Origin: Cymbidium sinense
Lineage: Eukaryota > Streptophyta > Magnoliopsida > Asparagales > Orchidaceae
Assembly: GCA_021442155.1 (NCBI GenBank)
Contig: CM038216.1
Coordinates: 154,343,009 to 154,407,008 of the forward strand
Length of the DNA: 64,000 nucleotides
Reading direction: 5' to 3'
Shown here in pieces: positions 1 to 11,319 of the stretch. Below the pieces are notes generated by a model that ran no database searches, was not told the DNA's origin, and was given only the letters and a program-made list of their open reading frames with translations. Numbering within the stretch: the first letter of the stretch is position 1; the number at the start of each line of letters is the position of its first letter. The position numbers and the translations under genes were made by a program.

Positions 1-300
1 AACCTCGTTATGGAGAAAGTTGTAGGCGCCTATAGAGGATTGCCAACTTATCCAAGGTTGTTTATCGAGTGTTACTGATGTTAACCGTATGGAAGAGGTC
101 GGGAAGTCCACTGGACCTTGACCTATCCGAGGTTGTTTATCTGAGCGCTACTCGATGATGTTAACTGCTATGGAGAAAGTTGAAGTGCCTATAGGATTGC
201 CAACTTATCCAAGGTTGTTTATCGAAGCTAATGATGTTAACCTGTATGGAAGAGGTGGGAAGTCCACTAAGGACCTTTTGACCTATCCGGGTTGTGATTG
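1..300 (-). repeat. Tandem repeats of about 80 bp in the gypsy 3' spacer
   Basis: At least four diverged units, anchored by the phrase tatccaaggttgttta at about 40, 121, 199 and 281. Units alternate between a tatccaagg form and a tatccgagg form. The same repeat lies at 33384-33780 beside the integrase end of the related element, so it belongs to the pol-to-3'LTR spacer and is not a chance satellite. Confidence 0.7.
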
Positions 301-339
301 CAGTGCATCCATGAAGCTCAACATCTGATGTCCCATGTC

Positions 340-1260
340 GCATCAACTAGTTGGTCGACAATGCAAGGGGGGAAGCTATCTTTTGGGCATGCACGCATCA
401 AGGTCGCGTCGATGCACATTCTCCAGAACTGCTTTTCGACTAACACTACGCTAGTCAACCGTGTGGGTAGACTTCTCGAATGAACTTGACTTAAGTTTGG
501 TGATTTCTTGTTCTATGACCGCAATCGCTCGGCGTGAAGGTTCTTTTTTTTGTATCACCGGCCAGGTTGAGTCAACTTTGAGGGAGTGCGTAATGACTTC
601 CCGTCAATGCCCGTAATATCGATGCGCCTGCAAAGATATCTTGATTTTACGCAAAAAATCTATTCGATTAGTAGACAAAGAACGATCCCACCTTCACCTT
701 CGCGATGGATCAACTTCGAGATAGGAAGACAAATTACATCTTCAACCGGAGAAGCCCTTTCGTGAGGCATCCTCATCTCGTAGGTCGAAGTTCTCGATGT
801 TGAGGGTTACTGACGTAAATGGTCGCTTGTTGATATAGACGCCATCTGGTTGATTCCCACTTACCATGCCGATGCCACCGGTGTCGGAATTTCATCTTGA
901 GGTGAGGCAATGTATGTGATTACCAATATAGACCGGAGAGGTCTCCCAAATATTGCATTGTACACGACTGCACTTGACTACAATAAATTGTATCAAGTGG
1001 GTCGGGAAATTCTCCAAGAGTTACGGAAGACCGATTGTCCCTTCCACTAATGGTCGACATCAAATCCATACGGACCGCCGCTGGTTGAAGCTTCTCTTTC
1101 TATACCCATGCTAAGGAAAGTGGAGTAAAAAAGAACATCAACCAACTCCCATTGTCGATCAATATCCTTTAATATTGAAGCATGGATCACCACGCATCGA
1201 TGACAAGGGGATCTTGATGTGGGATAAGCCCTCTAGATCTAAATCATCAAAGGTGATAGA
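340..1260 (-). pseudogene. Gypsy protease and RT N-terminus, broken
   Basis: Minus-strand reading matches the Tat copy at 36700-37620 step by step. Bases 480-660 correspond to the RT entry segment (in the other copy PDRLQAIEQEVNKLLEAGFI and the sequence just upstream of it), and 840-980 to the aspartic-protease flank (in the other copy AYNTIFGRPLQSIFGAVTS). Bases 1020-1260 correspond to the stretch next on the gag side. Stops and frame changes occur throughout. The RT catalytic motif and everything downstream are absent. It would have processed the polyprotein and copied the genomic RNA. Confidence 0.65.
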
Positions 1261-1499
1261 ATGGTCAACCCGAGACTTCTTCGCTCGCTTTGAAGCAATG
1301 AATATTTGGCTGATAACACCCCTCCCGCAATTATTTCTATCTCTCCACCGCCATTCCTTCAGCTGGTTGCCCTCAAAGATTTGTCGGACGAAGGTTGGTT
1401 TTGTATAAACGCCTAGATACCGACGACGCCTTTCAATCTCTTCGGGCAGCGGCCACGAAAGTGGCGTAATTTCTCTTGATTTCCACCTGTTTTAAAGGT

Positions 1500-2600
1500 C
1501 GCCACTGACGCTATCCTCTTCCCAAAGAGGATGTTCGCGCATGACGGTTGAGAGTCAGATATTTCCTCTCGATTAAGTCATCCGAGGTCGCCGAGAGGAG
1601 GTTTTGGGGAGGTTGTCGCTCTCTTTTTTCGAGATGTTTGAACATCACCTTTGGGAACCTTCTTCGCGCAGGTTCAAACTGCTGTCGATGAGCACCGATA
1701 GCCGGAGATTTGTGCTCTATTCTGGACGGACCAAAGAATGGACCTGCTCCGTGACATTATGATGAAGTATCCCGGAGTCCTCCGAGAAGCACGCCTCAAA
1801 AGTTCGATCTACGGTATCTTCGCTTCGAGGAGAACCTCTCGAAGTATTCTTGAGGGACTCTCCATCGCTCGCGATTCGAGAGATGTGATGAATCCGATGA
1901 TTCTCTTGTTCGCCAGAACTATTCTACAAAAATCATGAAGCTCTCCAAATGATCTGACGGACCCTTAAGCAATAGAACCAAGTACCAGCCTGCCCTTGAG
2001 AGTCCGGAATACCCGACAAGACAGAGTCATTTGCACACCGAATGTGCATGATCGCTCAAAGTGATCGATATGCTCGACGGATGTGCCATCGTAGTGGTCC
2101 ATGCCGGGAAGCTTGAATCTCGCCGAATCGGTATTGAGAGATGATCTCGAGCGGGATGAGTTTTGAAGAGGCGTGAGAATGGATCAAGTTGTTCGGGAAC
2201 TCTTCCCGCACACCGCCGTAGTTCATCGTATAAGATGACGTGGAGTTTACCGATACGCAGCCATTCGTGGGGGTGAGTAGAATCGATCCGTAAGTTCAAA
2301 GATCCGGATGTGGTGCCAAGGGGTTCTACTTGTTGATCCGCATTCCTGCAATCATTCTCGTGAAGAAAATCTGATTATGCCAGGGCCGCGGAACCCGTGG
2401 CTCTTCCAGCGGTTGGAACGCTTTTGCCTGGCCCTCTCAGAGTCAAGAATTTCGCTCGGGAATCCTCCATCCTTGAACGATCTTCCAAAGAGACTGACCC
2501 TCACCGGGGACGTAAGTCTGTTATGTAGAGAAGTGTTGAGACTTGGCCCCTTGATCCAGAATGAGGAGCGCTGGAGCGCAAACCCCGCTTACCAACCATA
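1500..2600 (-). pseudogene. Gypsy gag remnant
   Basis: Minus-strand remnant of the capsid/nucleocapsid gene between protease and primer binding site. Bases 1810-1900 align with the gag segment of the 38.3-38.4 kb copy that reads LSGIRQNEGESLKEYFQRFS. The upstream portion (2040-2600) is the expected N-terminal gag and leader but is too shifted to translate continuously. Open frames seen on the plus strand here are shadows. Position directly after the primer binding site supports the assignment. Confidence 0.6.
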
Positions 2601-2623
2601 TTGGAGATATAGCAATGGGGAAC

Positions 2624-2642
2624 CAGATGCAGACGGCGCCAA
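2624..2642 (-). other. Primer binding site (GGCGCC type)
   Basis: The minus strand reads tttggcgccgtctgcatctg immediately inside the LTR end. The tttggcgccgtctg core is the usual arrangement in Tat-lineage gypsy elements, where a tRNA 3' end ending GGCGCCA primes minus-strand synthesis. It fixes the element's direction and the inner LTR boundary at about 2650. Confidence 0.65.
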
Positions 2643-2649
2643 ACCGCTA

Positions 2650-3491
2650 TGCTAGAGTAATTTTATTCCTAGATGCTAGATCTTCGTCAGCCCAAAAATT
2701 ATCCAACACACAAGTGGATATGAACACAGGTGGAAAACCCGCTAAGGAAAACCACGGCCTTGCCCACCAGAACTTTCCATGTGTTCAAAGATACAGTCCT
2801 CGCTTCTCGTTAGTCTGAGAAGAAGGTATTTCATGTATGAAACAATATTCAGTGTAGAAAAATACACATCTGGCCGACTCCAACCCAAGGGAGAAGTTTC
2901 CCAAAAAGCGGCAGGAACTGATCTTCTGGGAGCAACCTCTTGATCTTCAGGAGAAAGGAGCGGCAACTGGTCTTTTCTAGTCCTCTGGGGGCGATCTCCT
3001 AAGGGCAAGCTCCTGATCTTCAGGCACTACTGGTGGTGGCACTGGTGGTGATAGATCGCTCAAGGCCAAGGTCGACCGGGTGGTTCTCGTGAGCTCTCTC
3101 GGTCTTCAAATCGATTTCGTCCTTTAGTGAGAATGAAACTCTATTTATAGATTTTGGGAGTGGCAGTGCCTTGTAAATTGCGGAAAACTCCAACCACTCC
3201 CATAACCATCTGACGGACGGCCCGATCCCCCACCGACGGGTGTATTTTGATGATCCGGTGCCTTAATGATGTCGAATTGGGTGATCTCGACCTTGGATTC
3301 GCCTTTGACGAAGCCGCCGACCGACTATAAATATGTCGCTTTGGTGACCATTTGGCGTGATCGATCCATTTTCATGTTCGATAGCTTGATCTAAGTCGAT
3401 TTGAGCTCGACGACTCATGCTTGATGTTGCTACGCTCGACTCATCGAGACGTCGCTTGACCGTAAGCTTGCTGAAATCGGTGATTAGATCA
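2650..3491 (-). repeat. 5' LTR of gypsy remnant A
   Basis: On the minus strand the LTR ends ...ctctagca next to the primer binding site. It has a TATA box (tctataaatag, 3142-3152) followed by a pyrimidine/GC-rich R-U5 part. The layout and several blocks match the LTRs at 24567-25577 and 31461-32202, including an accaactc block and a second ctataaa motif upstream. The outer boundary is placed from the TATA-to-start distance of those two copies and could be off by tens of bases. Confidence 0.6.
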
Positions 3492-3543
3492 AGCATTTCG
3501 AAAATGCCTGAGATTCGCGGTTGATCATTAATTTTCGAGGACG

Positions 3544-3545
<2 letters not shown>

Positions 3546-3605
<60 letters not shown>
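3546..3605. repeat. (AT)n microsatellite
   Basis: About 60 bp of uninterrupted AT dinucleotides between the two gypsy elements. Confidence 0.98.
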
Positions 3606-3608
<3 letters not shown>

Positions 3609-3626
3609 CCACATTCACATATCACA

Positions 3627-5725
3627 CATGTTTTGACTCATTTTTTGGCGCGTTGTAATGTTCGGCAAAGGAAAAGGGTTAGGTATGCAATTAAAAGTGC
3701 AAAGCATGGAGTGCGAGGCCGAAAATCGTAAGAAGAATTCGCCTATTGATGATATTCTTCCCTGATTTATGGCGCAGTGAAAACGGGAAGGCTAAAGTGA
3801 GGAATGTGAAGCTAGAAAAAGAAAGAAGAATTCACCTGTTGATGATGTTCTTCCCCCGATTGTGGCAAAGCAAAAATGGGATGGCTAAAGTGAGGGGTGT
3901 GATGTCGAAAATTGAAAGAAGAATTCACCTGTTGATGATGTTCTTCCCCTGATTGCGGCGAAGTGAAAATGAAATGGCTAAAGCAAGGGGTACGATGCTA
4001 GAAATTGAAAGAAGAATTCTCCTGTTGACCATGTTCTTCCTCGATTTGTTCCACTGCGAAAACGGGAAGGCTAAAGCAAGGAATGCGATGCCGAAAATTG
4101 AAAGAAGAATTCGCCTGTTGACAATGTTCTTCCCCTGATTGCGGCAAAGTAAAAATGGGATGGCTAAAGCGAGGGGTGTGATGCCGGAAATCGAAGGAAG
4201 AATTCACCTGTTGATGATGTTCTTCCCCAGATTACGGTGAAGTGAAAACAGATCTAAGCGAGGGTATGATGCCTAAAATTGAAAGAAGAATTCACTGTTG
4301 ACGATGTTCTTCCGACATGCGGTGAAGCAAAATTGATGGCTAAAGAGAGAACACAACGGAAATCGAAAGAAGAATTCACATGTTGACGATGTTCTTACCT
4401 GATTTGCGGCGTAGCGAAAACGGGATGAAAAAAAGGTTGCGGGCTATGGGTAGGAGGTTGCGGGTTGGTGGGATGCGGCAGCCTGCGTTGATTGCACATA
4501 ACCAGGTGGGTCAGGAATTATATGGGGCGAACGGAGACGGATGGTGAAAGCCCATAAATGGAGTATGGGATGGCGAGAAAATGATGTTTTGGCTACGCTG
4601 GACCCACAAAAATGGTTTACGGATTACGCACCGGCGACAAGCCGCAATGCTGGCGCAAGAACGTAGGCCGACGGGTTGACTGCGCCACGAAATGAACGAA
4701 TTGCGGATCAATGAGTGGGAAGGCGGGGGGTGTGAGAGATGGAATGAGCGAAGTGGAATGGCCCACAGCGACCTAAGTCGGTGAGTGACCGGCTGGGGCA
4801 GACACGCCGACGATGGCTGGATCATGCGTAAGCTGGTTGTGGGATGGCACGGCATGGTTGCCGCGGTTGCACTAGGCGACGCAAGGTTAGTATGACCGCA
4901 AAAGGCTATAGGAGGGAGGAATGGCAAAAATCAAAAGCGGGGAGAATTTACCTATTTTTTTTCTTATTTTGTTTCTAACAAGAGAGGGCTGTAGGAGAGA
5001 GGAGAGTGGGAGAGAATGAGGAGGGAATGTAAGAATGAGGGAGGAATGGGGGGAGTGGTTGCTTTTCAGTTTTTTTTTTTTTTTTGATAGTTTTTTCAGA
5101 AAATTGAAAATAGGGGGGAACGGTTGGACATGAGCGGCAATTTAGTAATTTTTTAAATAAATTTGAATTTATTAAAGGGTTTTAATGTGGATTTCATGCC
5201 GATAAATGCACATAGTCAATATATATCGATTTAAGGTAATTTTGATGTTCCAAATACAACGGCGTAGTCTGTTTCACGATCAGAGGCTTTTAATTTGAGT
5301 TGGTGCCAAATTGGGTCAATTTTAGCTCAAAATGCGCATCATTGCTTTCGATCGCTCAATTTTCACATAAACTCATATGAATTGAGTGTGAATAGTCTTA
5401 CTTAATAGCTTTTGACATTTCAAAGCTAATGGCATGATCAATTTCATGAACGGAGGTCATTTGATCCTCTGCCTCGATCTCGACATGTGTAGGTATGACA
5501 ACTCCGCTTGCTTTTGCTCATCAAGTCATGCAATATTTATATCCTGACCAATTTTGACATTCTGAACATGATGGAAAAGTCCATTCATCGATCAGATGTT
5601 ATTTGAGTTGATTTTAGTGATGGCCTGTGCATTTCAGCCTCGATTTATGCGCTATCACCTCCGAAGTCTATCGAATTTGATTTGTAGGCTTGTCTTGGTT
5701 TATGACACATATGTGAAGGTCAACA
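3627..5725 (-). repeat. 3' LTR of Ogre-type element B
   Basis: The right end is precise. The minus strand reads a G-rich polypurine tract (ttggggggcat) and then tgttgacc..., which gives an LTR start TGTTGACC with the plus-strand end at 5725. The left end is estimated from similarity to the third copy at 58.56 kb (shared ggcaaag and gaaaatcg blocks). This copy contains a minisatellite at 3728-4440 that the other LTR of the same element lacks. Confidence 0.65.
3728..4440. repeat. 93-bp minisatellite inside the LTR
   Basis: About eight head-to-tail units, each starting with aagaagaattc and containing tgttgatgatgttcttccc and a gaaaacggga/gaaaatggga block. Unit starts fall near 3730, 3823, 3916, 4010, 4104, 4196, 4287 and 4369. 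Two decayed units of the same repeat remain in the LTR at 58625-58760, so the repeat is ancestral to the family and was expanded here. Confidence 0.9.
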
Positions 5726-7585
5726 AATGCCCCCCAACAAATGTGATTCACGCATAGAGCGAGTCATATTTGTTAAAAATTGGTTGACCATTTGGGTTGG
5801 TCACAGAGCTTGGATCATTTCGGCTTTGATTGCGATAGCTTACAGAGCTATGATAGATTTATCATTAGTATGCTGCCTTATTCAAGACATGCTAAATGAC
5901 AAGCTTGACTGATTTGTCAGAATCGACTTGTTGGATTGATAAGAGTTCTTATTCCATCAACTATCTACTTCAAAGGCTTTGCTGAAGATCTTTTTTTTTA
6001 TGTCTTTGCATATTTGAGCCTCCTTTGACCCTAGCTTCATGCTTGGTTAAGTTTAATGAAGGAATTGGTCTGCTTATTTTGATGAATGACTCCACTGGGG
6101 AATCAGTTTTTTCGTGGTTGGTAAGATTTTAAATTTCTTATGTCCTAGCTTTAAGCTTGACAGACCTGATGAAGGACTGACCTGATTCGTTCCTATTGAC
6201 TTGTCAAGAAGTGTATGTACGCCATGAACCCTGTGCTTGCTGCTTTGATGAATTTGTTGAAGGATACATGAGCTATTAGTCTAGTAATGTATGCTTTAAT
6301 AGACAGAATAACTACGAAACTCCTTTAGTTCAGCGGTCAGCTTTGTATGAACTATGGAATTGCTTCCTCCATCCTGTGCTTTCTGCTTTGATGGACTTTA
6401 TGAGGAGATAGGCTTTGATCAGTGCTTTGATCTTGATCAGATCATTTGAGAATAAATTGAGATATCATCCTGCGAGTAATATATATTAATTTGAGGTAGC
6501 CCTGAATTGAGCATTTCCTCAGATTGCCTTGATCTATTGATCAAGATCTCTTGACGGTGTTTGTAATCACTAAGCTAGATCCGGTTTGAGATTGAACTAT
6601 ATCACCATTGACCAATGAGCTCTTTTATTACGCCTTTTCTTGCGCTTGTTGAGTGAGGGAGCGCAACCCGCCATATTTGGGCTTGTTGAGTTCGACCTTT
6701 AGAACCTACTCGAGTCTTCAGCTTAAGCTGTAGTGGATTGGTGGTTTTGTCATCAGACTGATGAACGGAGGCTCTTTCACTGCATCCTGTTCTCATGGCT
6801 TGTTGAGTGAGGAGAGCCGCCAAGAACTACCATTTGTATTTATTGAGTTTGACCTTATAACCCATCTGTCCTAGACTTCGTGATGTAGAGGTTGATGTTT
6901 CTCCAACTTGATTGAAGCTTCCAAAATCGAGTTCTTCGACTTGATCTCCAATTTGGCAAACTGGGAGATAAATTTCTTGACATTTAGGTTGTCTTTTCAT
7001 GCGTAGAAATAGATTCTTTTATTTTGCAAGAACATATAACTTAATAATGATAATTATAGATATATTCGTGGATTTCGCATAACTCGATGTCAACTGAATC
7101 AGAATATATTTGAGGCTCTCGTCTTATGGAACGATGTTAACTCAAATAAACTTAATATAAACTAAGAAATGTCCCCTATCTTGCAGGGGGAATTCTAAAT
7201 CATAGTTAGAAGAATTCTCAAGATGAAAATATGCATATACATTAATATTTAAATTGATGTGCTCTTAAAAGAGTTTTGACATATAACATTACTTCCATCT
7301 ATGTATAGAAATATAAAAATGCCCCCTATGTAATAGGGGAATTTTTACAGAAAAGTTCTTTCATCCTTAGTGAGTTTATTTAGGGATCTTGGTATGAAGT
7401 ACGATGTCAACCTAAATAGATATACTAAAAAAATGCCCCTTATCTTGCAGGGGAATTTTCACAAAAAATTTTATCATTTGGAGTATGTTTATTTAGGGAT
7501 CTCGATGAAGCACGATATCAACCTAAATAGATATACTAAAAAATGCCCCCTCCTCTGTGGGATTTCTATTGTACCGAGAATGTGA
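5726..7585 (-). other. Noncoding 3' spacer of Ogre-type element B
   Basis: No convincing coding sequence between integrase and the 3' LTR. The spacer is colinear with 59918-61690 in the other Ogre copy. It contains a diverged duplication of about 175 bp (units near 6620 and 6770, sharing gcttgttgagtgagg and gagttcgacctt) and two to three units of about 117 bp at 7320-7570 (tttatttagggatct ... aaatagatatactaaaaa). Long noncoding spacers downstream of pol are usual in Ogre/Tat elements. Confidence 0.6.
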
Positions 7586-7588
7586 TTG

Positions 7589-8045
7589 TCAGGTATAATA
7601 CTTTTTCAAGTATCGACCATTAATTGGTGGAATTGGTCTTTCACCCTTTAAATTGATGAGTTGGTATGCCCTTCCTCGGTATACTTTTTCAATGACAAAA
7701 GGGCCTTCCCAATTAGGCTCAAATTTACCACCAAATTTTTTATTAAGAATAATTGGTCTTCTCAGCACCAAGACCATTTCTCCTTCTTGAAATGTTTGAG
7801 GATGCACCATATGATTGAGAATGCTTTAGACATCCTCGCTTGGTACACTTCTAAATTTTGCTAAGCTTGGAGCCTGACCTAATCAAGCACATCAAGCTCT
7901 TTCATCCGTAGACAGACATTCTCATATTGAGTGAGATTGTGTTGAATGGCTACTCAGAGCGAAGGTAGTTCAACTTGAAGTGATAGAACTACTTCAGCAT
8001 TTAATACTATCACATAAGGAGTAGATTTTTGTTGGTGTACAGTCA
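7589..8045 (-). pseudogene. Integrase C-terminus, Ogre-type
   Basis: The minus-strand frame at 7589-7810 reads through FQEGEMVLVLRRPI, then NWEGPFVIEKVYRGRAYQL and ends NGRYLKKYY. This is the C-terminal DNA-binding part of a gypsy integrase followed by the end of the polyprotein. Sequence on to 8045 matches the same integrase stretch at 61930-62040, with frameshifts. The DDE catalytic core is absent because of the deletion that joins this piece to gag-side sequence. The enzyme would insert the reverse-transcribed DNA; this copy cannot. Confidence 0.75.
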
Positions 8046-8059
8046 AGATGTCGTGTTGT

Positions 8060-9500
8060 TATCTTTCTATAAGGCAATTTCACTTCGAGATTTTGGCCTC
8101 CAAATTTGCTCACCTATTTTTCGGGACCTTTCGACGGCAGATTATTGGACCTATGTTCCAAGTGTCATGCCTTGATGCTCACCGTGCGGGACTTGAATTA
8201 GTAGACATCTTGCCAGGGTTGTAGGAGGAGGTCTCTTTGAAGGAGCAACTCTAGGCTCTCTGATAATAGGACTATCATATTTTTTTATCAATCATTTCTC
8301 CTTAACAACTTTGAGAACCCGATGCACTTTTACATATACAATTTCAAGTTTCCTCACTAGATAAGCTAGAATCAGATGTTATCTAGTCTAGAATGACTGT
8401 TTGATTTGATCAGTAGGGCTGTTCCGCTTTACTCATCTTAGGCTGTCAAACTTGTTATGGGTTGGAACACTCGCTTCTGCTTCCACAGCTGGTTGTACAA
8501 TTTTCTTCTTGAATAATGGCTATGGAGCACGTAGTTTAGCATTTCTCTTTCTATGTTGTCTCTAATTTAGCTTACTTCCAAATGAAGAAGCTTCTACGTC
8601 GTTACTTCTTCTCGAGGCTTTGGCCTACATATTTATTTTTCTTTCTACTAGGACCTTTCAATAATGGATTCTCGAACACACGGTTCAAGTGTCACGCCCC
8701 GATGCGCACCGTGAAGGAATTGTTTAGAAGAGTCTTGAGCTCTTACAACCACTGATTGTAACTTTTATAGTGGAGCATTTTTAGCTTCTTTGATAATTGA
8801 CATTTGATACCTGTTCTTCATAAGACATTTTTTCTTAACAACTTTCAGAACTCTATGTACTCGAGTAGATAGAGTTTCATGTTGTTTCATCATAAAGGTT
8901 GATGTTAACTGCTGTTAAGCCCAAAAATATCACTTAACATCACCAGTAGAGCTATTTCTTTTCACCCATCTCAAAATTTTCAAATTTATTATGGGGTAGA
9001 GATACTCACTCCTGGTTGTAAGGTTGGTTATATGATTTATGATTCAGACAACAACTACTGAGCTCACAGTTTAGTGTTTCTTCTCCTTTACCTTCTACTC
9101 AATTTTCCTTTATAAGAGGTGACTTTAGTATCATACTTTCCTAGTGTGAAAGGTTCAACTGGCGGGGTTGTTGCATTCACAGGTATGACTGAAACTTTCT
9201 GCCCATTGAAGGATCTCTTTATGACTGGTGCCTCAAAATGAATCAATCTATTAAGTATAAAGGCTCTCCTTTGAAAACCTCAATAACAGTAGTGGTCATT
9301 CCAGTTGTCCTCCTCCATTGCACAGGTTGGTATGTATAATATATATGTGCTTCAGGTGGAGGATTATTTACAGCGGTAATGGTTGGGAAGTCTACACTAT
9401 CAAATTGAATGGTAGCTCCAACAAACCCAATATTGATTACAGCGTTAGCCAGATGGATATTGGCTCTACAACCTAGCTGCATGATAAACGGTGTTCTGAA
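8060..9500 (-). pseudogene. Gag/protease-side ORF remnant with an internal duplication
   Basis: Two similar blocks of about 550 bp lie head to tail (about 8060-8615 and 8615-9150). Both contain a ggcctac/ggcctcc...tttc entry, aagtgtcatgcc or aagtgtcacgcc, a ttcttaacaactttgagaa-like segment and a ggttgtacaattt or ggttggttatatgattt segment. Left of the protease-side frame at 9243-9482 (minus; PVQWRRTTGMTTTVIEVFKG, then a shift into a frame with VEPFTLGKYDTKVTSYKGKL) this is the expected position of the gag-to-protease connector of an Ogre element. I do not recognise a catalytic motif, so the exact domain is uncertain. Confidence 0.45.
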
Positions 9501-9653
9501 GATCCATCGATATACAGAACAAACAGATTAATCATAAGAATATGATTGATTTAAATTTAATTTCATTGATGATTGATTTTAAATAGCAATTTTATCATGC
9601 TTTACTATTACTATAGCTAAAATTCGACTAGACAAAGATGGAAAGAGAATCCT

Positions 9654-9672
9654 ATCCCCAGCAGAGTCGCTA
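9654..9672 (-). other. Primer binding site, tRNA-Arg type
   Basis: The plus strand reads atccccagcagagtcgcta, so the minus strand reads tagcgactctgctggggat. It matches the TGGCGACTCTGCTGGGGA type reported for Ogre elements (tRNA-Arg), with one change at the first bases. It supports the lineage call and puts the 5' LTR to the right. Confidence 0.65.
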
Positions 9673-9678
9673 GAAATC

Positions 9679-11314
9679 TGTGGGCTCCAAAAATGTGCCA
9701 CCAACCTCTCGACAATTTATTTGTGTTGATTGAGAGTGTGATTTAAAAAAGTCGGTGTAATTTTCAGAAGAAAGATGGAATAGTAGATAAGACACTACCC
9801 GAGATTTCACCTCATTTTATGAGGACCTTTAGATCTGTTCTGTGTTTTCTATAAAGCAAGCCCCTATAGTTAATTATCCCTCTCAATAAATGAGAGAAAA
9901 CTTTTGATTAAAGCTAGTCATTAGATCGTTGAATGTGTAGCATATAGTAGCAGCATATAGAGTTTCATAATTTAAGATATGAAATTCATCATTTTAGCTT
10001 AAACCAGATGATTGGGGGAATGATGACGTGCCCAATCTAGATCCCATGGTTCCATCATCCCGGGCAGTCACTGTCCCTAGTCTACTTAGTCAGAGGAGGT
10101 AGTCGACCCAACCAGATTGAACAATCCTCATCAGCAACACATGGGTTACATCGTCCAAGGAATTCTTATAGACCTGGGGTAGTGTTTGTCTAAGGAGACA
10201 GGCTTAAGTCTACCTTAGCTGATAGAGGGCTATTTTCCCTATCAAGTATATCCTATGATTCACAACTCAAAGGGCAGAATCATTGGGGAGCATACGGGCT
10301 GTGATCGTGATCGTAATATAATGGGTCCGGCAAAGTGTCGGCGGGTCGCACGGTCGCTTTGTTGTGACGCTACGGGGCCGAAAGTGTGACGAGATTGCAG
10401 TGGATGGATGGAGGGATCAGGCGGAAGTGACGCGGTTGTGGGATGGTGCACAGTGGGATGCCACGGATTGACATGGACCGGCGTTGCGCGGCTAGGAGGA
10501 ACCAAAATCAAAAGCGGGGAGAATTTACCTATTTTTTCTTATTTCATTTCAAATGAGAGAGGGCTACTGGAGAGAGGATAGTGGGAGAGAATGAGGGGGG
10601 AATATAAGAATGATAGAGGAATGGGGGGAGTGGTTGCTTTTCAGTTTTTTTTTTTTTTTGGGTGATTTTCAAAAAATTAAAATTAGGGGGGAACGGTTGG
10701 ACATGAGGGGTAATTTAGTAATTTTTTAAATAAATTTGAATTTATTAAAGGTTTTAATGTGGATTTCACACCGGTAAATGCACATAGTCAATATATATTG
10801 ATTTAAGATAATTCTGATGTTCTGAACGCAATGGCACAGTCCATTTCACGATCGAGGCTGTTTGGTTCGAGTCAGCGCCAAATTGGGTCAATTTCAGCTC
10901 AAAATGCGCGTCGCCACTTTCAACCGCTCCATTTTTATACAAACTCATCCAAATTGAGTACAAATAGTCTTACTTAAAAGATTTTGATGTTTCAAAGCCA
11001 ATGGCACAATCAATTTCACGAACAGAGGTCATTTGATCCTTGTCGGTACCTCTTGATCTTGATATACATGCAGGCATGTTGACGACCCGAGTGCTTGCTT
11101 AGTTGCTCATCAAGTCATGCAATATTTATATCCTGACCAATTTCAACATTCTGAATGTGATGGCAAAGTTTGTTCGTCAATCGAAGGTCATTTGAGTTGA
11201 TTTTGGTGACATCCTATGCATTTTAGCCTCGATTTGCGTGATGTCACCTCTGAAATCCGTTGAATTCAATTTGTAGACTTGCCTTAGTTTATGACACATA
11301 TGTGGAGGTCAATA
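9679..11314 (-). repeat. 5' LTR region of Ogre-type element B
   Basis: The outer end at 11314 corresponds to position 5725 of the left LTR (tattgacc against tgttgacc on the minus strand). 10290-11314 aligns with 4440-5725. 9679-10257 lies between the primer binding site and the aligned part and has no counterpart in the left LTR or in the 58.6-kb LTR. It is therefore either an extra insertion or a segment lost from the other copies. The minisatellite is absent here. Confidence 0.55.
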
Positions 11315-11319
11315 ATCTT

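Larger units (their letters stand above)
1..3491 (-). mobile_element. Tat-type Ty3/gypsy retrotransposon remnant A
   Basis: Seen reading leftward: an LTR with TATA box, a primer binding site, gag, a protease region, the N-terminal part of RT, then tandem repeats running off the left edge. Every part has a counterpart in the same order and strand in the better preserved element at 31461-38430, which identifies it as the same Tat/Retand-type family. The rest of RT, RNase H and integrase are missing: the RT N-terminus (about 340-560) abuts the tandem repeats at about 300. Frames are broken by many small indels and stops, so nothing is functional. It keeps visibly more CpG than the 31-38 kb copy. 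The left LTR lies outside the window. Confidence 0.75.
3627..11314 (-). mobile_element. Ogre-type Ty3/gypsy element B, internally deleted
   Basis: Two direct LTR-like blocks (4440-5725 and 10290-11314) share a long run of closely similar sequence, including the T-rich tract, the gcacatagtcaatatatat block and the end tttatgacacatatgtg. Between them, on the minus strand, lie an integrase C-terminus, a duplicated gag/protease-type block and a tRNA-Arg-type primer binding site. The same 3' spacer and integrase end recur at 59918-62040 next to an integrase of the Ogre type. Most of pol is missing, because integrase sequence (to about 8045) joins gag-side sequence at about 8060. No duplicated flank could be confirmed: the bases right of 11314 are atctt, and the left outer end is uncertain. 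Confidence 0.7.

Noticed and set aside
3728..4440. Regularly spaced repeats as a CRISPR array
   Set aside because: The whole 93-bp unit is conserved with no unique spacers, and the context is a plant retrotransposon LTR: a minisatellite.
4511..4927. 138-codon minus-strand ORF as a gene
   Set aside because: It lies inside an Ogre-type LTR, is proline/serine-rich from GC-rich repeat sequence, and is not open in the two homologous LTRs.
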